From NCBI GenBank assembly GCA_023266695.1, contig JAHFPO010000128.1, positions 1 to 6,496 on the forward strand: a stretch of 6,496 nt of DNA, written 5' to 3'. The stretch comes from Hyphomicrobiales bacterium. GTDB lineage: Bacteria > Pseudomonadota > Alphaproteobacteria > Rhizobiales > Xanthobacteraceae. Below the pieces are notes generated by a model. That model had not been told where the DNA came from. It saw only the letters and a list, made by a program, of their open reading frames with translations, and made no database searches. Positions 1 through 5,069 of this stretch are shown in pieces; the stretch's first letter is position 1; the number at the start of each line of letters is the position of its first letter. Both the position numbers and the translations under genes were made by a program.

Positions 1-850
1 GGGCGATGCCGGTGCCGAGCTTGGCGTTGCTGCCGGGGTTGTGGGCGACGCCGGCGCCGCGCCCGGCGATGCGTGCCATGTCCGCGTCGGTGACGTGCAC
101 GGCGTGGGCGAGGATGGTACGCGGCCCGAGGAGGCCGAGCGCGTCGATGCGCGCGACAGTGTGCCCGGCGGCGACCTCGTCGCGGGTCTCGGCCGCGTGC
201 ATGTGGATCGGCAGGCCGGCCTCGGCGGCGGCGGCGGCGGCGCGTCGCGCGAGCGGCTCCGGGCAGCCGTACAGCGACTGGATGCCGACCGCCACGCCGA
301 GACGCGGGTTGTTCCAGCGGGCTGCAGCGGCGGGCAACGCGTCGAGTTCGCCGCCGTCCTCGAGCAGGTAGGGCGACAGCACGGCGCGGAGCCCGCTTTC
401 GGCGACCGCGTCGGCGGTCGCGTCCAGGAACGGCCACATGTCGCAGAAGGTGGTGATGCCAGCCCGCATCATCTCGAGGCAGCCGAGCCGGCTCGCGACC
501 CGGCAGGCATCCTCGTCCATGGCGCGCGCGAACGGCCACACCACCTCGCGGAGCCGGCGGGCGAGCGGCCGGTCGCCGGCGCGGCCCCTGAGCAGGCTCA
601 TGGCTGCGTGGACGTGGCCGTTGACTAGGCCGGGCAGCACCGCGGCGCGCGCGCAGTCGATGCGCTCGGGCGCAGTCCACGCCGCTTCCACCTCGGCCGC
701 CGGGCCGACCGCGACGATGGCGCCGTCGCGGACGGCGACCGTCCCGGGATGGAAGACGCGCCCTTCGGGGCGCTCCGCCGCGCCCGGGGGGCGGTGCATG
801 GTGACGACGAAGCCGCCCGCGAGCAGCAGGTCTGAGCGGGCCGGCGTCAC
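1..850 (-). CDS. Amidohydrolase of the MTA/SAH deaminase (TRZ/ATZ) family, 3' end off the window
   Basis: Metal-dependent hydrolase, most likely deaminating a purine, pyrimidine or triazine-like ring in the cytoplasm; 283 codons are visible. The start is a GTG at 850, in the GTGA that overlaps the stop of the upstream binding-protein gene, so translation is probably coupled. Family landmarks appear in order: the N-terminal beta-sandwich (about 7-70), VLPGLVNGHVHAAMSLLRG (metal ligands H79 and H81), a helical stretch ending GITTFCDMW (131-139), HMHAAET (H218, E221), LAHAVHVTD (H249, H252) and AHNPGSNAKLGTGIA (269-283). The catalytic Asp expected further downstream lies outside the window. A (GGC)6 run at 224-241 encodes six alanines in a helix. 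The fold and family are clear. The substrate is not: MTA, SAH, guanine, cytosine-like and s-triazine hydrolases share these motifs. The coupled transporter gene suggests an imported substrate. Confidence 0.9.
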   Translation of the reverse strand, partial: MTPARSDLLLAGGFVVTMHRPPGAAERPEGRVFHPGTVAVRDGAIVAVGPAAEVEAAWTAPERIDCARAAVLPGLVNGHVHAAMSLLRGRAGDRPLARRLREVVWPFARAMDEDACRVASRLGCLEMMRAGITTFCDMWPFLDATADAVAESGLRAVLSPYLLEDGGELDALPAAAARWNNPRLGVAVGIQSLYGCPEPLARRAAAAAAEAGLPIHMHAAETRDEVAAGHTVARIDALGLLGPRTILAHAVHVTDADMARIAGRGAGVAHNPGSNAKLGTGIA

Positions 851-1986
851 CGCCAATACGGCACGACCTCGGTGTTCAGGCGCTCGGTCCACGCCGCGCG
901 ATTGTCGGCGAAGACGCGCGGATCGTAGAAGCGAAGCTGGTCGACGCGCGCGCCGCAGGCGCACCGCGCGACCTGCGCGGCGCTGAGCTTGACGTTCCTG
1001 TTCGTCGGTCCCTGGTAGGTCTCGATGGCGAAGGGTTCCTGCACGCTCGGCTTGAGCATCAGGTTGAGGAACACCTCGGCGAGTTCCTGGCTCTTCGTCC
1101 CCTTGACGATGCTGACATATTCGGGGACGCCGATGCCCTTCTCCTTGGGAATGATGTAGTCGATCGGGTACTTCTGCGTCTTCATCGTCTCGAGGTAGTA
1201 GTCGAACTCGGTCGCGAGCGTGACGTCGCCGCTCTTGTTGAGGGGCGCCCAGTCGGTCCAGAAGACGGTGAGCTTGGAGGGTTTCAGCTCGGCCAGCTTC
1301 TTGAAGCCGGGATCGACGTTGGTCGCGCTGCCGCCGGCGAGCTCGGCGGCGATGATGACGAACGCCGGCATCTGGCTGTGCACCGGCGCGGCGAGAGCGA
1401 ACTTGCCGCGGAATTCGGGCCGCCACATGTCGGCCCAGCCAGTCGGCTTGCTCTTCACCGCCTCCGGGTTGTAGCCGAGCACGTAGGCGATCAGCGTGTA
1501 GGGGGCGCCGGGGATGGTCTCGGCCGTGTCGTTGTCCTTGACCGTCATGGCCCAGCCGTGGACGTCGGCGACCAAGGGCACGTTGCGCCGGCGCGCCGGC
1601 TGCAGGATGCCGGCGCGATAGCCGGCAACGACCGCCTCGTCGGTTGAGAAGAACACGTCGGCCGGCGGGCTGTGGCGCTGCGCCAGGAGCTTGTTGTAGC
1701 GGGCTCCCTGGCCGCCGATGTCGTAGGCGAGCTTGGCGCCGGTCTGCTTCTCGAATTCGGGGCCGAGGTAGTTCTTGATGCCGTCCTGCGTCACGCCGCC
1801 CCAGGTGGAGACGGTAAGCGCGGAGCCGCGCGCGACCGCAGGCGCTCCCTGCGACCAGGCCGGCGCCTGGATCGCGCCGGTCGCGGCGCCGAGGCCGAGG
1901 GCACCGGCGTTGCGGATGAAGCGTCGCCGGCCGGAGCGTTGCACCGTGGAGGGCTTCTGCTGCAAATCGGGCGTCTTCTTGCTCAT
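847..1986 (-). CDS. Tat-exported ABC transporter substrate-binding protein, PotD-like
   Basis: Periplasmic solute receptor of 379 residues, usual for the spermidine/putrescine and Fe(3+)-type binding-protein superfamily. The ATG at 1986 is preferred over an in-frame start at 2043 because GGAGGT lies 6 nt before it and because the extra 19 residues would precede a normal signal peptide. Residues 20-25 (RRRFIR) fit the twin-arginine motif RRxFxK. A hydrophobic Gly/Ala segment follows (27-41), with likely cleavage after A43 or A50. The mature protein begins with a typical first strand, LTVSTWGGVTQDGIKNYL (57-74). Further landmarks are PADVFFSTDEAVV (108-120) and YTLIAYVLGYNPEAV in the hinge region. 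An unusual CAC (C342, C344) sits near the C-terminus, and no other cysteine was seen. It is coupled by a 4-bp overlap to an amidohydrolase gene; the permease and ATPase genes are not in the window. The ligand is unknown; polyamine, amino acid or heterocycle would all fit. Confidence 0.88.
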   Translation of the reverse strand: MSKKTPDLQQKPSTVQRSGRRRFIRNAGALGLGAATGAIQAPAWSQGAPAVARGSALTVSTWGGVTQDGIKNYLGPEFEKQTGAKLAYDIGGQGARYNKLLAQRHSPPADVFFSTDEAVVAGYRAGILQPARRRNVPLVADVHGWAMTVKDNDTAETIPGAPYTLIAYVLGYNPEAVKSKPTGWADMWRPEFRGKFALAAPVHSQMPAFVIIAAELAGGSATNVDPGFKKLAELKPSKLTVFWTDWAPLNKSGDVTLATEFDYYLETMKTQKYPIDYIIPKEKGIGVPEYVSIVKGTKSQELAEVFLNLMLKPSVQEPFAIETYQGPTNRNVKLSAAQVARCACGARVDQLRFYDPRVFADNRAAWTERLNTEVVPYWR

Positions 1987-1992
1987 GGGTCC

Positions 1993-1998
1993 ACCTCC
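1993..1998 (-). promoter_or_regulatory. Ribosome binding site deciding the start of the ABC binding-protein gene
   Basis: On the minus strand GGAGGT stands 6 nt before the ATG at 1986. This selects that start over the longer frame beginning at 2043. The 198 bp from here to the adenosine deaminase remnant at 2185 hold no gene I can support and presumably include the promoter of this operon. I could not pick out a convincing -35/-10 pair. Confidence 0.75.
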
Positions 1999-2184
1999 GC
2001 AGGATGATGTTCGATGCGCCGGTCCGCGCATGCAGAATGCCACGCAATCATAGCGCTACGATCCGTCGGTGTCGCAGGAAAGCTGGATGGCTGCCGCAGC
2101 AGCCGGATGACTCGTAATTGGAATCAAGACGTTGAATGGGGCTTCGAAAGCTGAGGGCCGGAAATCCGCGCGATTGAGACGCAG

Positions 2185-2450
2185 ATGGACCCGCTGATCG
2201 CCGTCATCGCTGCCATGCCCAAAGCCGAGCTGCACATGCTCCTCGAAGGCTCGATCGAGCCCTGTCGCTGCTCCAGAGCCACATCGTCGCGGCGCTGGAG
2301 CGGTACTACAGTTTCAAGCAGTCGCCGGAGCTGGTGAAGACGCAGAAGGCGAAGGCGCGGGCGGCGGCGCGCCAGTCGACGCTCGAGCAGTCCATCCTCG
2401 ACAAGCTGCGCTCGATCACGGCGCGGCTCACCTCGCCGTTCCGCGGCTGA
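2185..2450 (+). pseudogene. Adenosine deaminase N-terminal remnant, frameshifted
   Basis: The first 26 codons read MDPLIAVIAAMPKAELHMLL, then EGSIEP. This is the N-terminal signature of adenosine/adenine deaminases (family form LPKAELHLHIEGSLEPE). The second metal-binding histidine of the HxH pair is replaced by leucine (HML), so even this part could not bind metal normally. The frame then runs into nonsense and stops at 2335-2337. From 2262 another frame is open to a TGA at 2448 and has good codon bias. It gives 62 residues (LSLLQSHIVAALERYYSFKQ onward, a basic, helix-rich tail) that I do not recognise and that has no start codon of its own. A one-base shift near 2260 would join the two. No clear ribosome binding site is present. 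Most likely a decayed deletion fusion of a deaminase start to the end of another gene. Confidence 0.6.
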
Positions 2451-2462
2451 GGGCGTTCGACG

Positions 2463-2882
2463 CTAGATCCTTTCCCAGAGGCCGGTCTCGTGGTTGAGCC
2501 GGGCCTGCTCCTCGCCAAGGAAGTCGCGCTGGGAGACGATGCCCAACAGCTTGCCCCCTTCGAGGACCGGGAGATGGCGGTAGCCGCCGTCTTGCATCCG
2601 CCGGAGCGCGTCGATCGCCGTCGCAGCCGGACCGATCGTGTCGGGGCCCTTGGTCATCACCTCGGCGAGGCGGGTTCCGTCGGGATCCCGCCCCTCGGCG
2701 ACGACCCGGCCGACAAGGTCGCGCTCGGTGAAGATGCCCTCGAGACGGCCGTCATCGGTGATCAGGACGCAGCCCACGCGGCGATCCCGCATCGCACGCG
2801 CCGCTTCGCGGACCGTCGCCGTTTCGGGCAGCGCCAGGAGCTTCTGGTCCCGGACCAGGTCCGCGATGGTTCGCCGTTGCAT
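2463..2882 (-). CDS. Tandem CBS-domain protein
   Basis: Small cytoplasmic protein of 139 residues made of two CBS domains (about 8-62 and 75-125), a module that usually binds adenine nucleotides and acts as an energy or ligand sensor. The repeated strand-helix signature is visible twice: VGCVLITDDGRLEGIFTERDL (36-56) and YRHLPVLEGGKLLGIVSQRDF (101-121), each ending in the family's (T/S)xRD. The ATG at 2882 is chosen because GGAGGAGG lies 4 nt upstream; an in-frame TTG at 2900 would sit on top of that site. No effector domain is fused, so it is a stand-alone CBS pair of unknown partner. It converges with the adenosine deaminase remnant, leaving 12 bp between them. The gene looks intact. Confidence 0.92.
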   Translation of the reverse strand: MQRRTIADLVRDQKLLALPETATVREAARAMRDRRVGCVLITDDGRLEGIFTERDLVGRVVAEGRDPDGTRLAEVMTKGPDTIGPAATAIDALRRMQDGGYRHLPVLEGGKLLGIVSQRDFLGEEQARLNHETGLWERI

Positions 2883-2886
2883 GGCG

Positions 2887-2894
2887 CCTCCTCC
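2887..2894 (-). promoter_or_regulatory. Ribosome binding site of the CBS-domain gene
   Basis: GGAGGAGG on the minus strand, 4 nt before the ATG at 2882. It fixes the start of the CBS-domain gene and argues against the upstream TTG. A TATAGAAT about 30 nt further upstream (minus strand, near 2920) resembles a -10 box, but no matching -35 is evident. Confidence 0.6.
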
Positions 2895-3004
2895 GTCCAA
2901 CGCTCAGGTCCTCGGTGCCATTCTATAACTCATGAAAACCGCGCCGCGGCTGCGGTGAGCGCTTGACCCGCTCGCGGTCGGCGGCACACAGTGCCGTCGA
3001 GACG

Positions 3005-3298
3005 ATGCAGACGCCGCGCTACGCGTTGTACCTGGCACCCCGCCCCACGAGCGGCTGGGGGCAGTTCGGCGCGCGCTGGCTCGGCCGAGATGCGGTGTCG
3101 GGCGAACCGCTCGAGCAGCCCGCGATCGCGGGGCTCGCGCGCGAGGACCAGCACGCGCTCACCGCCAGTCCGCGCAAGTACGGCTTTCACGCGACGCTGA
3201 AGGGGCCGTTCGCGTCGCTGTCGGCTGCGAGGGGCAGGGGTGGTAAGCTTTGGACGTCGCGCCGCGCTACGCGATGTTGGGGACCGGATGGTACGTGA
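3005..3298 (+). pseudogene. DUF1045 (phosphonate-metabolism-associated, 2H phosphoesterase-like) gene, truncated by an IS
   Basis: From the ATG at 3005 the protein begins MQTPRYALYLAPRPTSGWGQ and continues FGARWLGRDA to SPRKYGFHATLKGPF (residue 69). This is the N-terminal third of DUF1045 proteins, which are found near phosphonate-utilisation genes and resemble 2H phosphoesterases. HATLK (62-66) is the first HxT-type catalytic motif. After codon 69 (ending at 3211) family resemblance stops. The frame continues through 28 unrelated codons of IS DNA to a stop ending at 3298. The second HxT motif is absent, so the product cannot be functional. The break coincides with a GTTC at 3208-3211, the tetranucleotide used by IS91-type elements. 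There is no strong ribosome binding site. Family assignment is fairly sure; a role in phosphonate metabolism is only by family association, as no phn gene is in the window. Confidence 0.75.
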
Positions 3299-3712
3299 GG
3301 GGAATGACGGCGTTCGCCGGCCACGCGGGCGGGGCCTTTGGTGGGCCTCGCTCGGTCGCCTCGGGTGCCGAGCGCCCCAGGTGCTCCAGGATGCGCCGTA
3401 CCACGCTCGGATCGTCGATGAGCGCAATGACCCGCATCGGCCCCTTGCACTTGGGGCATTCCAGCGGATCTACCTCGTAGACCTTGCGGATGAGCCGCGC
3501 CGAGGCGGCCTTGGCACGCGCGGCGAACTCGCTAACGGGTTCGACGGGTGCGGTGGGCGTCTTCGTCGTATCTTTGTCCCTCAGCGCCTTCGCCCGCTCG
3601 CCCCGCGCCCGGTTCGAATACCAGCCGATGATGCGAACCAGGTGCTCGTAGCGATCCGGGATATGGCGGCAGAGCAACTCCAGCCACTGGGCGCCCGAAG
3701 CTTGCGTGAATT
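3212..3712 (-). mobile_element. Remnant of an IS91-family insertion sequence
   Basis: About 500 bp containing the C-terminal coding part and the downstream end of an IS91-type element on the minus strand. The low-coordinate border is placed right after the GTTC at 3208-3211, where the DUF1045 gene loses homology. Read from the transposase strand this is GAAC directly beyond the element's 3' end, the target contact known for IS91-like rolling-circle elements. The high-coordinate side is not a natural end: the transposase is cut where repeat unit A begins. The N-terminal zinc finger, HUH motif and catalytic tyrosines are all missing, so it is immobile on its own. The exact left border is inferred. 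Confidence 0.6.
3267..3704 (-). pseudogene. IS91-family transposase, C-terminal fragment
   Basis: Rolling-circle transposase remnant of about 145 residues ending at the natural C-terminus (PLTYHPVPNIA). Family features in order are LCRHIPDRYEHLVRIIGWYS, then NRARGER; a variable linker; SARLIRKVYEVDPLECPKCK; and MRVIALIDDPSVVRRILEHL. The CPKC knuckle within the last is typical of the C-terminal region of IS91/ISCR-like transposases. The upstream two thirds, including the HUH nuclease core and the Y/YY motif, are gone. The minus-strand frame stays open upstream to 3860 through repeat unit A (MIARPGFEPATHGL...), but that part is antisense to a tRNA-like sequence and is not transposase. Inactive. 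The fragment overlaps the nonsense tail of the DUF1045 gene. Confidence 0.8.
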
Positions 3713-3859
3713 TTGCGTGAGTGGGCTGCGCATGGTCCTGCACGGTGCTGAAAAAGACGCAACGGGCGTCCTCGTAAGTTGCTGAATTACAATGCCCTAG
3801 GGTGACCAGGCGATCTCTTAATCCGTGGGTCGCAGGCTCGAATCCTGGTCTGGCGATCA
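3713..3859 (+). repeat. Repeat unit A: 67-bp block, spacer and tRNA-Lys 3' half
   Basis: Direct copy of the unit at 6273-6420. The first 67 bp (3713-3779) match 6273-6339 at 65 of 67 positions; the differences are T/C at 3733 and A/G at 3754. A poorly conserved spacer of about 35 bp follows, then a tRNA-like 3' half (3815-3859). Inside the block a perfect 5-bp stem GACGC-AACGG-GCGTC lies at 3756-3770, and GCACGGTGC at 3740-3748 is also self-complementary. The left edge abuts the IS91 transposase. An 8-bp TTGCGTGA occurs both at the last transposase bases (3702-3709) and at the start of the unit (3713-3720). Confidence 0.85.
3815..3859 (+). other. tRNA-Lys(CTT)-like 3' half, partial and decayed
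   Basis: The sequence starts at an anticodon loop CTCTTAA (anticodon CTT, lysine). It continues through the 3' anticodon strand, variable loop, T arm (GCAGG CTCGAAT CCTGG, with one stem mismatch and C for the first T of the T loop) and a 7-nt acceptor strand, ending TCA instead of CCA. The first 33 nt match the copy at 6376 at 30 positions. No D arm or matching 5' acceptor strand lies upstream, so this cannot be a working tRNA. It looks like an attachment-site copy or a tRNA-like element end. Confidence 0.65.
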
Positions 3860-3896
3860 CAAGAATGGGGTAACTTTTTGCACGGCCGTGAGCCGG

Positions 3897-4358
3897 CTAG
3901 GCGCTTGCTTTCTGCATCGCCTGCTGCATTTCTTCCATGCTCACGTCGCGGATGTGCGTGCCGACCGACCAGTGATGGCCAAGCGGGTCGACGAGCTGGC
4001 CGTAGCGATCGCCCCAGAACATGTCTGCGACCGGCATGGTGATCTTCGCCCCGGCCTTGACCGCGCGTTCGACGGTGGCATCGACGTTGTCGACATAGAG
4101 GTGGATGGTGACCGGCGAGCCCTTGAACGACTTCGGGCTGAGCGAGCCCATCTCCGGAAATTCATCGACCAGCATCACGACCGAATCGCCGATGCGGATC
4201 ATGGCGTGCGCGATCTTGCCCTGCGGGCCGGGCAGGCGCGCCATTTCGACCGCGCCGAATGCCTTCTTGTAGAACTCGATCGCGTCGGCCGCGCCGGCGC
4301 AAACAAGGTGCGGCGTGACGGTGCGCATTCCGTCGGGAACGGGCTTGACTTGCGGCAT
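3897..4358 (-). CDS. VOC-family (PhnB-like glyoxalase/bleomycin-resistance fold) protein
   Basis: Protein of 153 residues with the paired beta-alpha-beta-beta-beta fold of the vicinal oxygen chelate superfamily, PhnB-like branch. Landmarks are TPHLVCAGAADAIEFYKKAF (15-34), HAMIRIGDSVVMLVDE (51-66), TIHLYVDNVDATVERAVKAG (84-103) and FWGDRYGQLVDPLGHHWSVG (114-133), the characteristic C-terminal signature. It is probably cytoplasmic. Such proteins are often annotated as glyoxalase-like, but the reaction is unknown for most of them. The start at 4358 is preceded by AAGGAG with 6 nt spacing. The gene lies 34 bp downstream of the broken YciI-like gene on the same strand, with which it shares an identical 11-base Shine-Dalgarno leader, so the two probably formed an operon. 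The gene looks intact. Confidence 0.92.
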   Translation of the reverse strand: MPQVKPVPDGMRTVTPHLVCAGAADAIEFYKKAFGAVEMARLPGPQGKIAHAMIRIGDSVVMLVDEFPEMGSLSPKSFKGSPVTIHLYVDNVDATVERAVKAGAKITMPVADMFWGDRYGQLVDPLGHHWSVGTHIRDVSMEEMQQAMQKASA

Positions 4359-4360
4359 GG

Positions 4361-4371
4361 CTATCTCCTTG
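4361..4371 (-). promoter_or_regulatory. Shine-Dalgarno leader of the PhnB-like VOC gene
   Basis: The minus strand reads CAAGGAGATAG just before the ATG at 4358. The same 11 bases recur at 4566-4576 in front of the YciI-like gene, showing both were served by the same leader sequence. This fits duplication of an upstream stretch or strong selection on the site. Confidence 0.6.
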
Positions 4372-4392
4372 TAGATGAGCAGTAAAGAACGG

Positions 4393-4561
4393 CTACGCCC
4401 TAACCGATTGCCGGCGCAGCGCAGCTTCCAGGTTGTCCAGCAGGTCGCACGTGCCCCTCTCCGGCGACGCCACGTTGTTGTAGCCGTCGAGGAAACTTCT
4501 CCGGCGGCATGACGCCGGCCTCCGAGTCTTTCGTTGCCTTGACCAGAATCATGAATCGCAC
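4393..4561 (-). pseudogene. YciI-like (YCII/DGPF domain) gene remnant, frameshifted
   Basis: From a GTG at 4561, with AAGGAG 8 nt upstream, the product begins VRFMILVKATKDSEAGVMPP. This is the unmistakable N-terminus of YCII-related (DGPF) proteins, small alpha/beta proteins often encoded beside VOC/PhnB genes and ECF sigma factors. After PPEKF (residue 23) the family sequence is lost; full-length members run to about 100-150 residues. In this frame nonsense follows to a TAG at 4402-4400. A one-base shift near 4490 instead gives a sensible-looking tail, FLDGYNNVASPERGTCDLLD then NLEAALRRQSVRA, ending at the TAG at 4395-4393. I do not recognise that tail; it is probably the end of another gene joined by an internal deletion. 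The remnant precedes the PhnB-like VOC gene on the same strand. Confidence 0.65.
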
Positions 4562-4817
4562 GGTCCTATCTCCTTGAAATCTAGGGGTCGGGGCGCGCTT
4601 CGGGGACCTTTCGTGACCGCCGATTCCGTTCTCTAGTCGATTGGCGGGACGCCGAATCGACATCGGTCCGATCAAATTTTCTTAGGCTCGACCAGCCGCC
4701 GCCGCTTGATCGACCGCCGCTCGGCAGCGCGGCCGGTCTGTCGAAATCGATCTTCCCCGTTCGACCACGCAGTGAAGGCCCAGCGTTCGGGCTTCCGAGG
4801 AAAATCAGGAGCCGTAA
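4562..4817. promoter_or_regulatory. Divergent intergenic region with a strong inverted repeat
   Basis: These 256 bp separate the minus-strand YciI/VOC pair from the plus-strand small membrane protein and VOC genes, so promoters for both directions are expected here. I see no convincing gene. Notable are the inverted repeat at 4636-4661, a tight ATCGG-T-CCGAT palindrome directly after it (4662-4672), and the only AT-rich patch of the neighbourhood (CAAATTTTCTTAGG, 4673-4686). No sure -35/-10 pair could be assigned. Confidence 0.45.
4636..4661. promoter_or_regulatory. Inverted repeat, possible operator or bidirectional terminator
   Basis: The arms are GTCGATT and AATCGAC (7 bp, perfect), enclosing GGCG-GGA-CGCC (4 bp, perfect) with one bulged G. 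On the plus strand it is followed within about 15 nt by AATTTT, so it could serve as a weak terminator. Its place between divergent genes makes a regulator-binding site equally likely. The right arm is part of a 15-base sequence repeated in inverse orientation at 4978-4992. Confidence 0.5.
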
Positions 4818-4973
4818 ATGGAAATCGTCATGGTCGGTTTGGAGATCTTGCGGCGGTGGTTGCCAACGATCGGCCCGTATATCGTCGTGGAAGTCGTGTT
4901 ACCCGGTGGAACGTTGCTCGCACTGTTCCTCTATCTGTACCGACGCAGGCAATTCGCCGAGGCGAAAAGTTGA
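4818..4973 (+). CDS. Small single-helix membrane protein (51 residues)
   Basis: A short gene with a good AGGAG 7 nt before its ATG. The product begins MEIVMVGLEILRRWLPTIGP and continues with an uncharged segment around 20-41 (YIVVEVVLPGGTLLALFLYLY, one acidic residue), then RRRQFAEAKS. The arrangement of an amphipathic N-terminus, one membrane helix with a central PGG, and a strongly positive RRR just after the helix predicts an inner-membrane protein with a cytoplasmic C-terminal tail. I believe similar very small proteins occur in GC-rich proteobacteria without known function, but I cannot verify this. It lies 96 bp upstream of a VOC gene on the same strand and may be co-transcribed with it. 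Its length makes it easy to miss in automated annotation. Confidence 0.75.
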   Translation: MEIVMVGLEILRRWLPTIGPYIVVEVVLPGGTLLALFLYLYRRRQFAEAKS

Positions 4974-5069
4974 CGAACGATGTCGATTCGGCCAGCGGCC
5001 GATCGGCTACGGGGCGCAACGCCGCCGCTGGCGGAGATCGATATTCTCAGCTCTCAAGGAGGTGCGGCA

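Noticed and set aside
6..986. Long plus-strand open frames over the left edge
   Set aside because: They are antisense shadows of the amidohydrolase and binding-protein genes, caused by high GC. Their products are low-complexity Ala/Arg-rich and match no family, while the minus strand shows clear catalytic motifs.
2306..2518. Minus-strand 70-codon frame between the CBS gene and the deaminase remnant
   Set aside because: It overlaps the CBS gene in another frame, lies antisense to the well-biased 2262-2450 frame, and has no domain.
3240..3785. Plus-strand 181-codon frame opposite the transposase
   Set aside because: It starts at a non-ATG codon, crosses the IS fragment and repeat border, and has no family resemblance. 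It is antisense to the transposase fragment.
3705..3860. Minus-strand protein MIARPGFEPATHGL... as the N-terminus of the transposase
   Set aside because: This part reads the antisense of the tRNA-like half and the 67-bp block. It lacks every IS91 N-terminal feature, and the same antisense phrase can be read in copy B beside an unrelated gene.
3881..3898. Palindromes CACGGCCGTG and AGCCGGCT as a terminator for the VOC gene
   Set aside because: In the direction of VOC transcription the hairpin is followed by A-rich, not T-rich, sequence.
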